A stretch of DNA of 64,000 nt from Bacteroides sp. GTDB lineage: Bacteria > Bacteroidota > Bacteroidia > Bacteroidales > P3. The position numbers were made by a program, and so were the translations under genes. Numbering within the stretch: position 1 is the first letter of the stretch; each line of letters opens with the position of its first letter. Location of the stretch: the NCBI GenBank assembly GCA_023662825.1, contig JAMPIH010000009.1, forward strand, positions 1 to 64,000. The letters run 5' to 3'. Below, in pieces: positions 55,749-64,000 of the stretch. The notes beneath the pieces were generated by a model that saw nothing but the letters and a program-made list of their open reading frames with translations, did not search any database and was not told where the DNA came from.

Positions 55749-57353
55749 ATGGATTCAATTACAAGATGGATTTGGAAGAGACGGTTCTGCAAGATTTGTG
55801 CTGCAATTGTACTTTTTTCTGCAATGTTCAGCCTTTGGAGTAAAACGATGGCGCAGATTTCAGAATATGACAAATTTGTAAGTGAACTGAGACATTATGT
55901 GGAGACTCATGTGGCTGATTTGGATCCTATCGAGGGTTTTTGGGTGGGTACAGCAACAAGAGGAACAGATTCTCCGTATGCCCGAACAGATGATAAACAT
56001 AGGGTCGAATGGATTGTACTTAAGGGAGGTGGAAATGAATGGATAGATGTAGTTCCTGCGGGGGAAGCGGGAGAATTTTTTGAGAGTATAGGGGTGGAAA
56101 ACCTTCGTTTTCGTAGAATTGGTGAAACCGACAATTACAAGTGGGAAATGTTGTCGAGTTCAGGCATTGTCACCATAAAATCTCTGTTCGATATGAATGT
56201 GAGATTTCATTTTAATTCCACGGATGCGAAGATTGTGGCGCAGAATCCTCGTTTTTCGTATTCAGTGTGGGTTGATCTTAAGATAACAAAAGATTATCCG
56301 ACATATAGCATGTATAAAGATGCCTATATGAATGCGGAACGGCAGCGCCAAAAGTCATCAGAAGCCAACCGAGATAAGGCAGGAACAGGATTTGCTCTCA
56401 AGAATGGCTACGTTGTTACTAACTATCACGTTATTTCAGGAGCGGGCAATATTACAGTCAAAGGCGTAAAGGGTAATTTTAATCAATTCTATAAGGCAAC
56501 GGTAGTTGGCATGGATAGACACAACGATCTCGCATTGCTGAAGATAACCGACCCTTCATTCGCAGGTTTTGGTATAGTACCCTATGCAATATCTTCTACC
56601 ACTTCTGAAGTTGGCGAAGAAATATTTGTGCTGGGTTATCCGCTTACTTCCACCATGGGGGATGAAATTAAGTTGACGACGGGCGTTATCAGTTCGAAAA
56701 CCGGCTTTCAAGACGAGGTGTCGCTGTATCAGATTTCCGCTCCGATCCAACCAGGGAATAGCGGAGGTCCCCTGTTTGATAGAAAGGGTAATGTTGTGGG
56801 TATAGTGAATGCAAAGCATAGTGGTGCGGAAAATGTGGGGTATGCCATTAAGTCTATGTATCTGAGAAATTTAATCGAGAGTTCCGCGAATTCCGCCATT
56901 ATCCCCGCCAATAATACGGTTTCGACACTGCCGTTGACAGAAAAAGTGAAGATGGAGAAGAACTTTGTGTTCCAGATACATTGCTCAGGTTCCGGGGCAA
57001 CGAGAATAATAGAGAATCCTGGTTATAGGTCATTGGGGGACAATAACCTGTTGGTCAAGAAAATAACATTAACGCCTACAGAGACTATTTTGGAATGTAG
57101 TTGCACAAACCCATTATATGGAGGGTGGATGAATATAAATAGAGGCGCGTATATTCTGGTTCAAGGAACAAAATATACGCTGACAAAGACAGAAGGAATT
57201 GCATACGCGCCGAACTATACATATTTTGACTATGTCAATCAAACAAAGAAGTTTAAATTATACTTTCCGGGTATTCCTACAGAGGCGGAGAGTTTAGACT
57301 TTATAGAGGACATGAATTCCGCTTGGAGAATTTATGGGATAAGTCTTAAATAA
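55749..57353 (+). CDS. Exported HtrA-like serine protease (S1C type)
   Basis: A 534-residue protein with a charged N-terminus and one hydrophobic segment (about 15-35) that should export it. Residues ~40-185 are a beta-rich domain of unknown type. The trypsin-like domain spans about 205-380 with His in VVTNYHVISG, Asp in HNDLALLKI and Ser in IQPGNSGGPLFDRKGNVVGI, a complete catalytic triad. There is no PDZ domain; a ~140-residue C-terminal beta domain follows instead. It ends 19 bases before a SIR2-family gene in the same direction. Base use is AT-rich. Substrate and partner unknown. Confidence 0.85.
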   Translation: MDSITRWIWKRRFCKICAAIVLFSAMFSLWSKTMAQISEYDKFVSELRHYVETHVADLDPIEGFWVGTATRGTDSPYARTDDKHRVEWIVLKGGGNEWIDVVPAGEAGEFFESIGVENLRFRRIGETDNYKWEMLSSSGIVTIKSLFDMNVRFHFNSTDAKIVAQNPRFSYSVWVDLKITKDYPTYSMYKDAYMNAERQRQKSSEANRDKAGTGFALKNGYVVTNYHVISGAGNITVKGVKGNFNQFYKATVVGMDRHNDLALLKITDPSFAGFGIVPYAISSTTSEVGEEIFVLGYPLTSTMGDEIKLTTGVISSKTGFQDEVSLYQISAPIQPGNSGGPLFDRKGNVVGIVNAKHSGAENVGYAIKSMYLRNLIESSANSAIIPANNTVSTLPLTEKVKMEKNFVFQIHCSGSGATRIIENPGYRSLGDNNLLVKKITLTPTETILECSCTNPLYGGWMNINRGAYILVQGTKYTLTKTEGIAYAPNYTYFDYVNQTKKFKLYFPGIPTEAESLDFIEDMNSAWRIYGISLK

Positions 57354-57372
57354 CAAAAAGGAGGCTTTAATT

Positions 57373-58506
57373 ATGGCAACAAAAAGTATGAATAAACAAT
57401 CCATCTCGTTCCTTTTAGGAGCAGGATTTTCTATACCTATGGGATACCCTATTGCGGGAGACCTGAATAAAAAGTTATTGAACTTGCAGGGGGAATCCCT
57501 GAATTTTAATCCGATAGGTCAATTAATGGAAATTAGACAGGCTGGAAACGTTCCTTTGAGTGGATTCCCAACCCCGCATGATAAACGGTTTGAGCAATGT
57601 ATACAATTAATTGATAAATACCGTGTAAATTTCGACTATGAAGAATTCTTCGACATTATAAAGGAGAAAGAAGCCGAAGGGACATATAGCGATATGGAAT
57701 ATGTTTATCAACAGGTGGTCGCGAACCTGATTCAAGACAAGGACGGTCATTGTTGGTACGAAGGTGATTCCTTGCCGTCAACGTATTTTCAAAAATATGA
57801 TGGTTTCTTAAGTGCGTTAAACGATTGGAGTATGCAGGGCGATGTTTATGTACATACCCTGAACCATGATTTACTGTTTGAGGGACTCGGGAAAACAGTA
57901 AAACTGACAGGAAGAATTTCTGATGGGTTTACTATAACGGATTCTTGTTATTATGGGACAATCAAGGAGGGAAAAGAGAAGAAAGAAGTTCCGCTTAAGT
58001 ATTACACGGGTAAATATGACACGAATATCAGGCTGTATAAACTTCATGGAAGTGTTGACCAAGTGTTTTTTAAAGAAGAGGAAGATGGAATGTTGTATCC
58101 GAAGGTATGTCTAAAGCTTGTCAAAGGGGTGGGATTGGAAACATTACTAAAGAAGCGTGATGGAATTATCGAACAAGCAGATTGGACTAATTTTTGTCCC
58201 AATTTCCTAACAGGAAAGAAATCGAAAGAGCGACAGTATGGCGAGTCAATTCTGTATGATAATTTGTTTCGTGCCTTTAAGAAGAATCTTTCCTCCTCAA
58301 ACAGGCTAATCATTATCGGTTATGGCTTTAAAGATGAAGGTATAAATAATATAATTTACAATAACTTCAAATACGCTTTGGGGCAAATATATATTGTGGA
58401 TCCTGTTCCATCGAAACAAGTGAAAGAATTTGCGGCAAGAGTAAATGCAAAACTTATAGCGAAAAGTGTTGAGAATGTGGCCGAATCGATGTTTGATTGT
58501 TGCTGA
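57373..58506 (+). CDS. SIR2-family (SIR2_2-like) protein
   Basis: The 377-residue protein has the NAD-binding Rossmann motifs of the SIR2_2 group: LLGAGFSIPMG (16-26), the acid/asparagine motif VHTLNHDLLFE (~157-167), the histidine motif LYKLHGSVDQ (~214-223) and LIIIGYGFKDEGINNIIYNN (~306-325). Proteins with these motifs act as NADases in several antiphage systems, such as Thoeris, DSR and SIR2-HerA. No second domain is visible, so recognition must come from elsewhere. It has no signal peptide, unlike the protease 19 bases upstream. Defence function is an inference. Confidence 0.82.
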   Translation: MATKSMNKQSISFLLGAGFSIPMGYPIAGDLNKKLLNLQGESLNFNPIGQLMEIRQAGNVPLSGFPTPHDKRFEQCIQLIDKYRVNFDYEEFFDIIKEKEAEGTYSDMEYVYQQVVANLIQDKDGHCWYEGDSLPSTYFQKYDGFLSALNDWSMQGDVYVHTLNHDLLFEGLGKTVKLTGRISDGFTITDSCYYGTIKEGKEKKEVPLKYYTGKYDTNIRLYKLHGSVDQVFFKEEEDGMLYPKVCLKLVKGVGLETLLKKRDGIIEQADWTNFCPNFLTGKKSKERQYGESILYDNLFRAFKKNLSSSNRLIIIGYGFKDEGINNIIYNNFKYALGQIYIVDPVPSKQVKEFAARVNAKLIAKSVENVAESMFDCC

Positions 58507-58567
58507 AACGATGATGCCTCATTATAAAGTTAATAATTGCAATCTCATTAATTAAAAATAAATAGTC

Positions 58568-58954
58568 ATGGAAACAATAGGTTTTTCGTTTGAAAATGCT
58601 GTCGCTTGTAGCCTTAACAAGTTCGCTGTTTTTCGGGGGCGAGCACGCCGTTCGGAAACATGGAGTTTTAATCTGTTCATAGTTTTAATTGATCTAATTG
58701 TATCTATGCTGTTGAAAATACCTGTAGATGCAGTTATTGGATGGTTAGTTGTTATTTGTCGGATTATTCTTATTATTCCACATAGTGCTGTTAATGTACG
58801 TCGCTTGCATGATACTGGCCGTAGTGGATGGTGGTTCTTGCTGTCTTTTCTGCCGATTGTTAACATCATACTGCTTTGCTGGCTCATCCAAGATTCAGAA
58901 AAACGAGAAAACCGTTACGGGAAGTCGCCCAAATATGTTGATTCAAACAATTAA
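58568..58954 (+). CDS. DUF805 membrane protein
   Basis: A 128-residue protein with the DUF805 signature FRGRARRSETWSFNLF and VNVRRLHDTGRSGWWFLLSF, and three to four membrane helices. It ends ENRYGKSPKYVDSNN. A paralogue lies at 62185-62673 with the same opening (SF.EA.A....KFA.FRGRARRSE) and the same ENRYGKSPKYVDS tail. Function of the family is not established to my knowledge. Confidence 0.85.
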   Translation: METIGFSFENAVACSLNKFAVFRGRARRSETWSFNLFIVLIDLIVSMLLKIPVDAVIGWLVVICRIILIIPHSAVNVRRLHDTGRSGWWFLLSFLPIVNIILLCWLIQDSEKRENRYGKSPKYVDSNN

Positions 58955-58965
58955 AACCTACTATC

Positions 58966-59166
58966 ATGAAATGCAAGGAATGCGGAAAAGAAATTCCGGA
59001 TGGAGCAAAGTATTGCTCTGGCTGTGGGGCGAAGAGTGCGCCCGACAATCCAACGACACAGGGTATTGAACTGAAAATATCCAGTGCGAAACTCCTATTG
59101 GCAATCGCCATAGGCGTTTGGCTTCTCGTTATTCTGAATATTTGGATGTTAGCAGAGTACCGTTGA
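58966..59166 (+). CDS. Zinc-ribbon membrane protein, 66 residues
   Basis: Starts MKCKECGKEIPDGAKYCSGC with two CxxC knuckles, then a short linker and one membrane helix (LLLAIAIGVWLLVILNIWML). Zinc-ribbon heads of this type are usually followed by a membrane anchor. It ends one base before the next gene. Confidence 0.8.
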   Translation: MKCKECGKEIPDGAKYCSGCGAKSAPDNPTTQGIELKISSAKLLLAIAIGVWLLVILNIWMLAEYR

Positions 59167-59167
59167 G

Positions 59168-60070
59168 ATGAAAACATCGTTTAAATGGCTTTTGGTAACC
59201 TTTGCCCTCGTTTTATTGGGGACGATAGTGGTTGTGTCACAGCTTCCCAAACCGAAGTTATCGTTTACGGAGCGTACTGAAATAAATGACATTATAAATC
59301 GGGTGAATGCGACACTTCCTCACAGAATGGGAACCATAGGACAATGGGACAAGGTGTCTTTTTGTAAGAATACCTTAACATACCATTACTCGCTTTACGG
59401 AGATGCATCGATTTCTCAATTTTATAAAGATAACTATGCGGAATTTCGAGAAATGATACCGTATGGTTTCCTTATAATGAACGGGCAACAGAACAATGGA
59501 AATCTTTTGGTCTCCCTCTTGGAAGATAAAGGATTGGTAACGGTTTTTGAGTTCAAAACTCCGGGTGGGGGTATATTCCGTTGGCAATATGACGGGATTG
59601 AATTGGTTGAATTCATTAACCGTGCGAAAGCAACTCCTGTCGAAGCCATACAAACCGTGTTAGACATCCAAATAAAACTTGCCAACCTGTCATTGCCTAT
59701 GGCGTTGGATGATATGGGAAATTTGCAATCAATACCCGTCAACTCTATGGTGCAATCCATTTCAACGGGAGATATATTGCTTCGCATCTACCGCGAAGGT
59801 AATAATATCATATTCGTTATAAAAACGGCTGAAACTCAGTTTATCCTTGATGATGTCAAGGCTATAGCCCAAAATCCAGATGGAAGTGATTTCTTTGCAA
59901 GTGCATTGGCGGAAGATCCGGATTTTCGGGAGTTTATGAGCTTATTAGCCATAGCGCAGGCTGATTTCACCTATCGTGTCCGAAACAAGAATGCAACGGA
60001 TAGTGCGGAGGTTCGTATCCCGTATTCTGTTTTAAGGAAATATTGCAGCATGCCACAACTTTTAAAGTAA
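59168..60070 (+). CDS. Protein of unknown function with N-terminal anchor
   Basis: The 300-residue protein has an N-terminal hydrophobic segment (about 7-27), then no recognised domain. A region with helix-rich character lies at ~170-290. The N-terminal periplasmic part has INDIINRVNATLPHRMG and KNTLTYHYSLYGDASIS. It starts just after the zinc-ribbon gene and precedes another zinc-ribbon membrane protein by 7 bases, so it may act with them. Confidence 0.6.
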   Translation: MKTSFKWLLVTFALVLLGTIVVVSQLPKPKLSFTERTEINDIINRVNATLPHRMGTIGQWDKVSFCKNTLTYHYSLYGDASISQFYKDNYAEFREMIPYGFLIMNGQQNNGNLLVSLLEDKGLVTVFEFKTPGGGIFRWQYDGIELVEFINRAKATPVEAIQTVLDIQIKLANLSLPMALDDMGNLQSIPVNSMVQSISTGDILLRIYREGNNIIFVIKTAETQFILDDVKAIAQNPDGSDFFASALAEDPDFREFMSLLAIAQADFTYRVRNKNATDSAEVRIPYSVLRKYCSMPQLLK

Positions 60071-60077
60071 ACCAACC

Positions 60078-60956
60078 ATGCTAGAAACTCAATTTTATAT
60101 ACGCTTCGTATTGAACATCCTCTTCGGCATAATGTTCGTTTACGCCTTGGTGCGGATGGCAAAGCACAACAATCGCGAAGTGACTCCGCAGAAACATGTC
60201 GTGATGAAGGTCTTGGGCGGGATTTTCCTCTTCCTAAGCGTATTGTGCCTAATATCCTGCATTGTTCAACTTTTTGGACTAATGTACAGATTCCCGACGC
60301 ATATGCAGCAACCGCCGTTGGGTAAGTGGCCAATCATACGGCATAGTTCTGTGGAAATTTGTTGGGGTTATCCTACACCCCGGCAGTTTGCTGTCCTGTC
60401 CTCGGTTCTTGGAATTTTCACCATGTTGGGACTTGCCGGATATTTTTTCTATTATCGAAGTTCGAAGAGCTCTTGGTGGAAAAAGTTGGGCAAGTTTTTG
60501 GCTTGTTCCCTGCTCCTCGTCTTTCTGTATTCGGCCACTAACTTTCAATATTTTGATTTTTGGGAGTTTATCGCCCCTATCTTGTTTTTGACCGTATGGC
60601 TACATATAATGAGTAGGACAACTGCACCCGAAGGTGCCAAATCTTCCAATGAATCGAACGTTGAATCTCCCGTAACAGAGAGGCCTCCCAAAGGACATCG
60701 TTTTGCCATCAAATCTGTATTCTTTGAAACGCCAAAGACAATTAGCCAAGGCGTTGACGAATCAACAAGAGAAGGAGAGGCGGTTCAACCAAAATCAAAT
60801 ATTCCCTCTATTGATTTTCAAGGTGAGCAGACAAAAGAGTCCGTCAAGCCAATAGATAAGGCGTTGTCAAGCGATAAAAATTCTTTTTGTTCCTACTGCG
60901 GAACAAAAGTAGAACCGGATGCTCTTTTCTGCACACATTGTGGACGCAGGTTGTAG
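60078..60956 (+). CDS. Four-helix membrane protein with C-terminal zinc ribbon
   Basis: A 292-residue protein with about four membrane helices in the first 180 residues, then a hydrophilic linker and a C-terminal zinc ribbon, FCSYCGTKVEPDALFCTHCG RRL at the very end. The same ribbon is found in the next protein (FCSYCGTQVESNALFCTYCG), so the modules are duplicated. No known family was recognised. Confidence 0.65.
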   Translation: MLETQFYIRFVLNILFGIMFVYALVRMAKHNNREVTPQKHVVMKVLGGIFLFLSVLCLISCIVQLFGLMYRFPTHMQQPPLGKWPIIRHSSVEICWGYPTPRQFAVLSSVLGIFTMLGLAGYFFYYRSSKSSWWKKLGKFLACSLLLVFLYSATNFQYFDFWEFIAPILFLTVWLHIMSRTTAPEGAKSSNESNVESPVTERPPKGHRFAIKSVFFETPKTISQGVDESTREGEAVQPKSNIPSIDFQGEQTKESVKPIDKALSSDKNSFCSYCGTKVEPDALFCTHCGRRL

Positions 60957-60986
60957 AGTTCAACCGTAAACTAAACAGTACTAGAG

Positions 60987-62144
60987 ATGCAAATTATCAT
61001 TGTTTGGATTGTCTTCACATTGCCTGCCTGTGCCATTCTTTCTAAAAAGAATCGAGGTTTTGGGTATTATCTACTTGCCATTCTATTCCCTCTGATTGGT
61101 TTAATCATTGCTCTATGCTTGAAAAAACTCAATTCAGGAGGCAATACCTTTGGTGGCATTGGAGATGATTCGCCTCCCCCTTCATTAAGTGATGAAGAAA
61201 CTAAGGATGATAATCTTTCAGACCTCAACGATACAATTACTCAACAAATTTGCAATCCCATAGAAGTGAATGAGGGGATTCCTCGTTTTGAAGAAGAAAA
61301 TGTAAGACAGAGTGCTGCTTTTTGTTCCTACTGTGGAACCCAAGTGGAATCGAATGCTCTCTTTTGTACATATTGTGGACGGAAGGTACGGCAAGAGCCC
61401 CCAATGGTTCTGCGAAAGCGTATATGGCCGGGCGTAATATGTGGTTTGTTCCTGCTTCTCGTCATAGGAATGATTGTGAACAACAGCATTGTTGACTCAA
61501 AATCGCCCCAAAGTTTTACAGGAAAGGATTTTGGGCATCAAGAAAGCTCCTCAAAGGGATTTTCCGAACCTGTTGGCCAATATAATCCCGGTTCGGATTG
61601 GACTGAATATGAGATTGCCGGAGCGTTTACGTTATCTGTTCCCAACACAATGGAACTTAGAGAGGAAGATGATTCATATACTCGGCACTTGCATAGTCTG
61701 GACTTGCCGCAAGCTCTTGCAGATGCTATATTTCAACAAAAAAACCTGTCATTAAAATCTCCCAATGCATATGCTACGTATTGCAGAATATTAGCCCGGC
61801 ATTTTCCTTGCGCTCCCGGAGAGGTTGAGAGATATGATCAAGCATCCTGTCTTTCACAGGCAGATAAAGAAGACCTTAAAGAGATAGTTGATGGCGAGGT
61901 TTTACCTGGGAAATATGTAGAACTGCCAATTTTTAGATGGATAACGATAGGGCGCACAAAGGCGATAGAAGCCGTCTATGCGCGTTCTGGCGATAAGGGT
62001 TCTGTGAAATGTCGTTTATACCTTCTACAAAACTATAATGAGATGGTAAAGATAGTGGTTGCCTATCGCGAATGTGATGCTGACTTATGGAAAGATGATT
62101 TGGAAAACGTTATAAGAACCTTTAAATGGAATAACCCTCAATAG
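60987..62144 (+). CDS. Membrane protein with internal zinc ribbon and C-terminal domain
   Basis: The 385-residue protein has two N-terminal membrane helices (about 1-18 and 26-46), an acidic linker, a zinc ribbon at ~112-134 (FCSYCGTQVESNALFCTYCG), a third membrane helix at ~147-167, and a C-terminal domain (~195-385) with AGAFTLSVPNTMELREEDDS and ITIGRTKAIEAVYARS that I do not recognise. The orientation is likely cytoplasmic ribbon with extracytoplasmic C-terminal domain. Its neighbours suggest a membrane assembly. Confidence 0.65.
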   Translation: MQIIIVWIVFTLPACAILSKKNRGFGYYLLAILFPLIGLIIALCLKKLNSGGNTFGGIGDDSPPPSLSDEETKDDNLSDLNDTITQQICNPIEVNEGIPRFEEENVRQSAAFCSYCGTQVESNALFCTYCGRKVRQEPPMVLRKRIWPGVICGLFLLLVIGMIVNNSIVDSKSPQSFTGKDFGHQESSSKGFSEPVGQYNPGSDWTEYEIAGAFTLSVPNTMELREEDDSYTRHLHSLDLPQALADAIFQQKNLSLKSPNAYATYCRILARHFPCAPGEVERYDQASCLSQADKEDLKEIVDGEVLPGKYVELPIFRWITIGRTKAIEAVYARSGDKGSVKCRLYLLQNYNEMVKIVVAYRECDADLWKDDLENVIRTFKWNNPQ

Positions 62145-62184
62145 CGATGAGGGGATTCATTCATTAACTAAAAAATAAATAACC

Positions 62185-62673
62185 ATGGAAACCAAAAAAC
62201 TTTCGTTTGGAGAGGCGATAGCCAGTTGTTTTAAAAAGTTCGCTTGCTTTCGGGGACGGGCGCGCCGTTCGGAATTTTGGTATTGGTATATGTTTAGCAT
62301 AATAGTCTATTTATCGATTGGAATAATGATATGGTACTTTATCTATGGATTTTATATAGGGGTGATTTGTTTGTCGATTCTTTTCCTTCCTAATCTGGCC
62401 GTTTCTGTACGCCGTTTGCATGATGTTGGACGTAGCGGTTGGTGGCTTTTGTCACCGTTAGGTGCTTTCGGTTTTTGGGGAGGGATTTTGTGTCTTTTTG
62501 AGATCCCGTGTTGGGAATTGTTAGTTTTAAGTGCTCCCATCTGTTGGCCATTGCAGTTGCTGTGTTTGCTCCGCGATGATTCCGAAAAACAGGAGAACCG
62601 TTACGGGAAGTCACCCAAATATGTTGATTCAACAGAGGAAACTTTAACCCCTGATGAACAGGCTTTAAGTTAA
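62185..62673 (+). CDS. DUF805 membrane protein (paralogue)
   Basis: A 162-residue relative of the protein at 58568-58954, with FRGRARRSEFWYWYMF and VSVRRLHDVGRSGWWLLSPL, four membrane helices, and a longer C-terminal tail. The short leaders before both start codons also match (AAAATAAATAnnCATGGAAAC). This points to duplication of gene plus leader. Confidence 0.85.
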   Translation: METKKLSFGEAIASCFKKFACFRGRARRSEFWYWYMFSIIVYLSIGIMIWYFIYGFYIGVICLSILFLPNLAVSVRRLHDVGRSGWWLLSPLGAFGFWGGILCLFEIPCWELLVLSAPICWPLQLLCLLRDDSEKQENRYGKSPKYVDSTEETLTPDEQALS

Positions 62674-62712
62674 TGGGCGGTATTGGATACCTTTTGTATA
62701 TAAAATGGAAAA

Positions 62713-63192
62713 ATGGCAAAGATGAATAGTTTATTAACAATGGTGAAGAAAGGATACTTTTTTCTTGCCCTCCTCATGATGGGGTGTACGAAGGTAGTGC
62801 CCATTGAGAATCGATTTTTCGGTTGTAGGCTTGGCCTAGCGACAGAAGCCGAAGTGATGGCGGCAATGGAGAACTACGAGTGCCTGTCTCACAGGGAGGG
62901 TGCGATGCTCTATTATGGCAACGTTCCCTTTGGGAGTTCCGTGTGGGAGAGTGTTATGTTTATGATAGAGGATGATATCTTGCGCAGTGTGGAATTCTGG
63001 GATGCGAGGCATTTGCCTTATTCCGTAGATAAGGCGTTTAGTAAAAGAGATAATAGGAAATCCCGATATGACGATGCACGATATACCGACGGCAAGACGC
63101 AGATAGAAATCAAATATTGGAATATGCACTGCTATCACGGTACGTCGCTCATCTATCGCGACCGTTCCTCCCGAAGTTGGCAGAAATGGTGA
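62713..63192 (+). CDS. Small lipoprotein of unknown function
   Basis: 159 residues with a lipoprotein signal (GYFFLALLMMGC, Cys25 if the first ATG is used). Starts at 62713, 62722 and 62740 are all possible, and the 62740 ATG gives the most typical signal. The mature part has beta strands around SVWESVMFMIEDDILRSVEF. No family was recognised. Confidence 0.6.
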   Translation: MAKMNSLLTMVKKGYFFLALLMMGCTKVVPIENRFFGCRLGLATEAEVMAAMENYECLSHREGAMLYYGNVPFGSSVWESVMFMIEDDILRSVEFWDARHLPYSVDKAFSKRDNRKSRYDDARYTDGKTQIEIKYWNMHCYHGTSLIYRDRSSRSWQKW

Positions 63193-63236
63193 GGTCTGCG
63201 GGTTGGACGGGATGCTGAAGATTGGCTATATTTTCA

Positions 63237-63244
63237 TAACTTCG
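63237..63244 (+). promoter_or_regulatory. Candidate -7 box TAACTTCG before the AlbA_2 gene
   Basis: One mismatch to TAnnTTTG; ends 4 bases before the ATG at 63249, which would make the transcript almost leaderless. Weak evidence. Confidence 0.3.
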
Positions 63245-63248
63245 CGTT

Positions 63249-64000
63249 ATGGACTTGTTAGAATCAGCGCAACTGCTCAACAGACTTATTTCATTTCCCC
63301 AGGAAACGGAATGGTTGGAGTTTAAGCACAATTTTCATTCTGAAGAAGAAATCGGGAAGAGATTGTCGGCTTTATCCAACAGCGCTGCGCTATTGAACAA
63401 ACCTTTTGGGTATCTCGTGTTCGGCATTGAGGATGGCACGCATTCAATAGTGGGTACTACATTCAAGGCCAAATGTCACAAAAAAGGCAATGAGGAACTT
63501 GAAATGTGGTTGCTCAACCGTCTTAATCCAAGAATTGACATTGAGTGTTTTGAATTTGATGTTGAGGGAAAGCATATTTCCATGTATCGTATTCCGGCGG
63601 CAACTGAACGTCCGGTAACATTCCTGAATATCGCGTACATTCGTGTTGGATCTCTTACAAAACCGCTTGTCGGTTATTCTGAGAAAGAAGCGAAATTGTG
63701 GAGGAAAAATCATTATAAGGCTTTGGATAAAGCCATTGTAAAGGATTGCGGAAATTCTTCAGACATCATCCGGTTGCTTAGCGCGGAAACGTATTTCGAC
63801 CGGTTGAAAATACCTATGCCCCAGACGACCGAAGGGATTATCGAGCGGTTCATTTCTGAAAAATTCATCGTTCCTTCGTTGGCAGGATATGGAATTACAG
63901 AACTTGGGGCGATGCTTCTTGCAAAAGACCTACGGAACTTTGATAGTTTGTATCGCAAAGCCGTGCGTGTAATCGTCTACAAGGGCAAGGACAAGGTTGA
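63249..64000 (+). CDS. AlbA_2/Schlafen-domain protein, partial (runs past window end)
   Basis: The frame opens at ATG 63249 (MDLLESAQLLNRLISFPQ) and is open for 250 codons to the edge. The N-terminal ~150 residues carry the AlbA_2 (Schlafen-type) pattern: ETEWLEFKHNF, LSALSNSAALLNKPFGYLVF, GIEDGTHSIVGTTF, and YRIPAATERPVTFLNIAYIR VGS. The rest (DRLKIPMPQTTEGIIERFIS) resembles the winged helix of transcription-factor-like Bacteroidota proteins. Usually annotated as ATP-binding or transcriptional regulator, but the exact role is unclear. Confidence 0.72.
   Translation, partial: MDLLESAQLLNRLISFPQETEWLEFKHNFHSEEEIGKRLSALSNSAALLNKPFGYLVFGIEDGTHSIVGTTFKAKCHKKGNEELEMWLLNRLNPRIDIECFEFDVEGKHISMYRIPAATERPVTFLNIAYIRVGSLTKPLVGYSEKEAKLWRKNHYKALDKAIVKDCGNSSDIIRLLSAETYFDRLKIPMPQTTEGIIERFISEKFIVPSLAGYGITELGAMLLAKDLRNFDSLYRKAVRVIVYKGKDKV

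Overview
The window comes from a Bacteroidota chromosome, most likely of the order Bacteroidales. Supporting signs are promoters of the type TAnnTTTG about 5-60 bases before start codons, the absence of Shine-Dalgarno sequences, type IX secretion (T9SS) style C-terminal domains, DUF5689 lipoproteins, a TonB-dependent receptor with a carboxypeptidase-like N-terminal domain, and a TPR/LuxR-type regulator. Core genes are GC-rich; two blocks (about 36.3-38.2 kb and from about 53.6 kb to the right edge) are visibly AT-richer and look acquired. I cannot name a species.

Layout. 1-1.9 kb: 3'-truncated secreted protein gene on the minus strand. 2.1-2.3 kb: hairpin repeats ending at the valS promoter. 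2.4-8.6 kb: valS, an LptF/LptG permease and ligA, tightly packed. 8.7-11.2 kb (minus): a TPR-like protein, secG and aspC. 11.2-11.5 kb: a second copy of the hairpin repeat array between two divergent promoters. 11.5-23.1 kb: a TPR/LuxR-type regulator followed by four exported proteins in one direction, two of them Omp28-like with a CxxC thioredoxin-type motif. 23.1-26 kb: a SAM-II-like riboswitch, a 25-codon leader ORF, metK and dihydroorotase. 26-30.4 kb: uvrD (minus) divergent from upp and a CNNM/CBS protein. 30.4-33.3 kb (minus): folE-radA-panC. 33.4-36.2 kb: rpsO and pnp. 36.3-38.2 kb (minus): restriction endonuclease and DNA methyltransferase. 38.3-47.3 kb (minus): TonB receptor, two DUF5689 lipoproteins, recQ, a polytopic membrane protein and an RsmI-Nudix fusion. 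47.4-53.5 kb (minus): two outer-membrane beta-barrels, nth, lpxB, a SpoIID-like protein and comEC with 1-4 base overlaps.

53.7 kb to the end is an accessory region. It opens with two gene relics (an internally deleted DUF4143-type ATPase and a Fic-protein tail), then a small lipoprotein, an exported HtrA-like serine protease directly followed by a SIR2-family protein, and a run of small membrane, zinc-ribbon and DUF805 proteins in which related modules occur more than once, then a lipoprotein and a truncated AlbA_2/Schlafen-type protein.

The most notable observations are the 75-base hairpin repeat family anchored on promoter -7 boxes with copy-to-copy covariation, the SAM-II-like riboswitch abutting a leader ORF rather than metK itself, the RsmI-Nudix fusion, the protease-SIR2 pair and the zinc-ribbon/DUF805 cluster. 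No tRNA, rRNA, CRISPR array or insertion sequence was recognised. Family assignments are from reading the proteins by eye; no database search was run.
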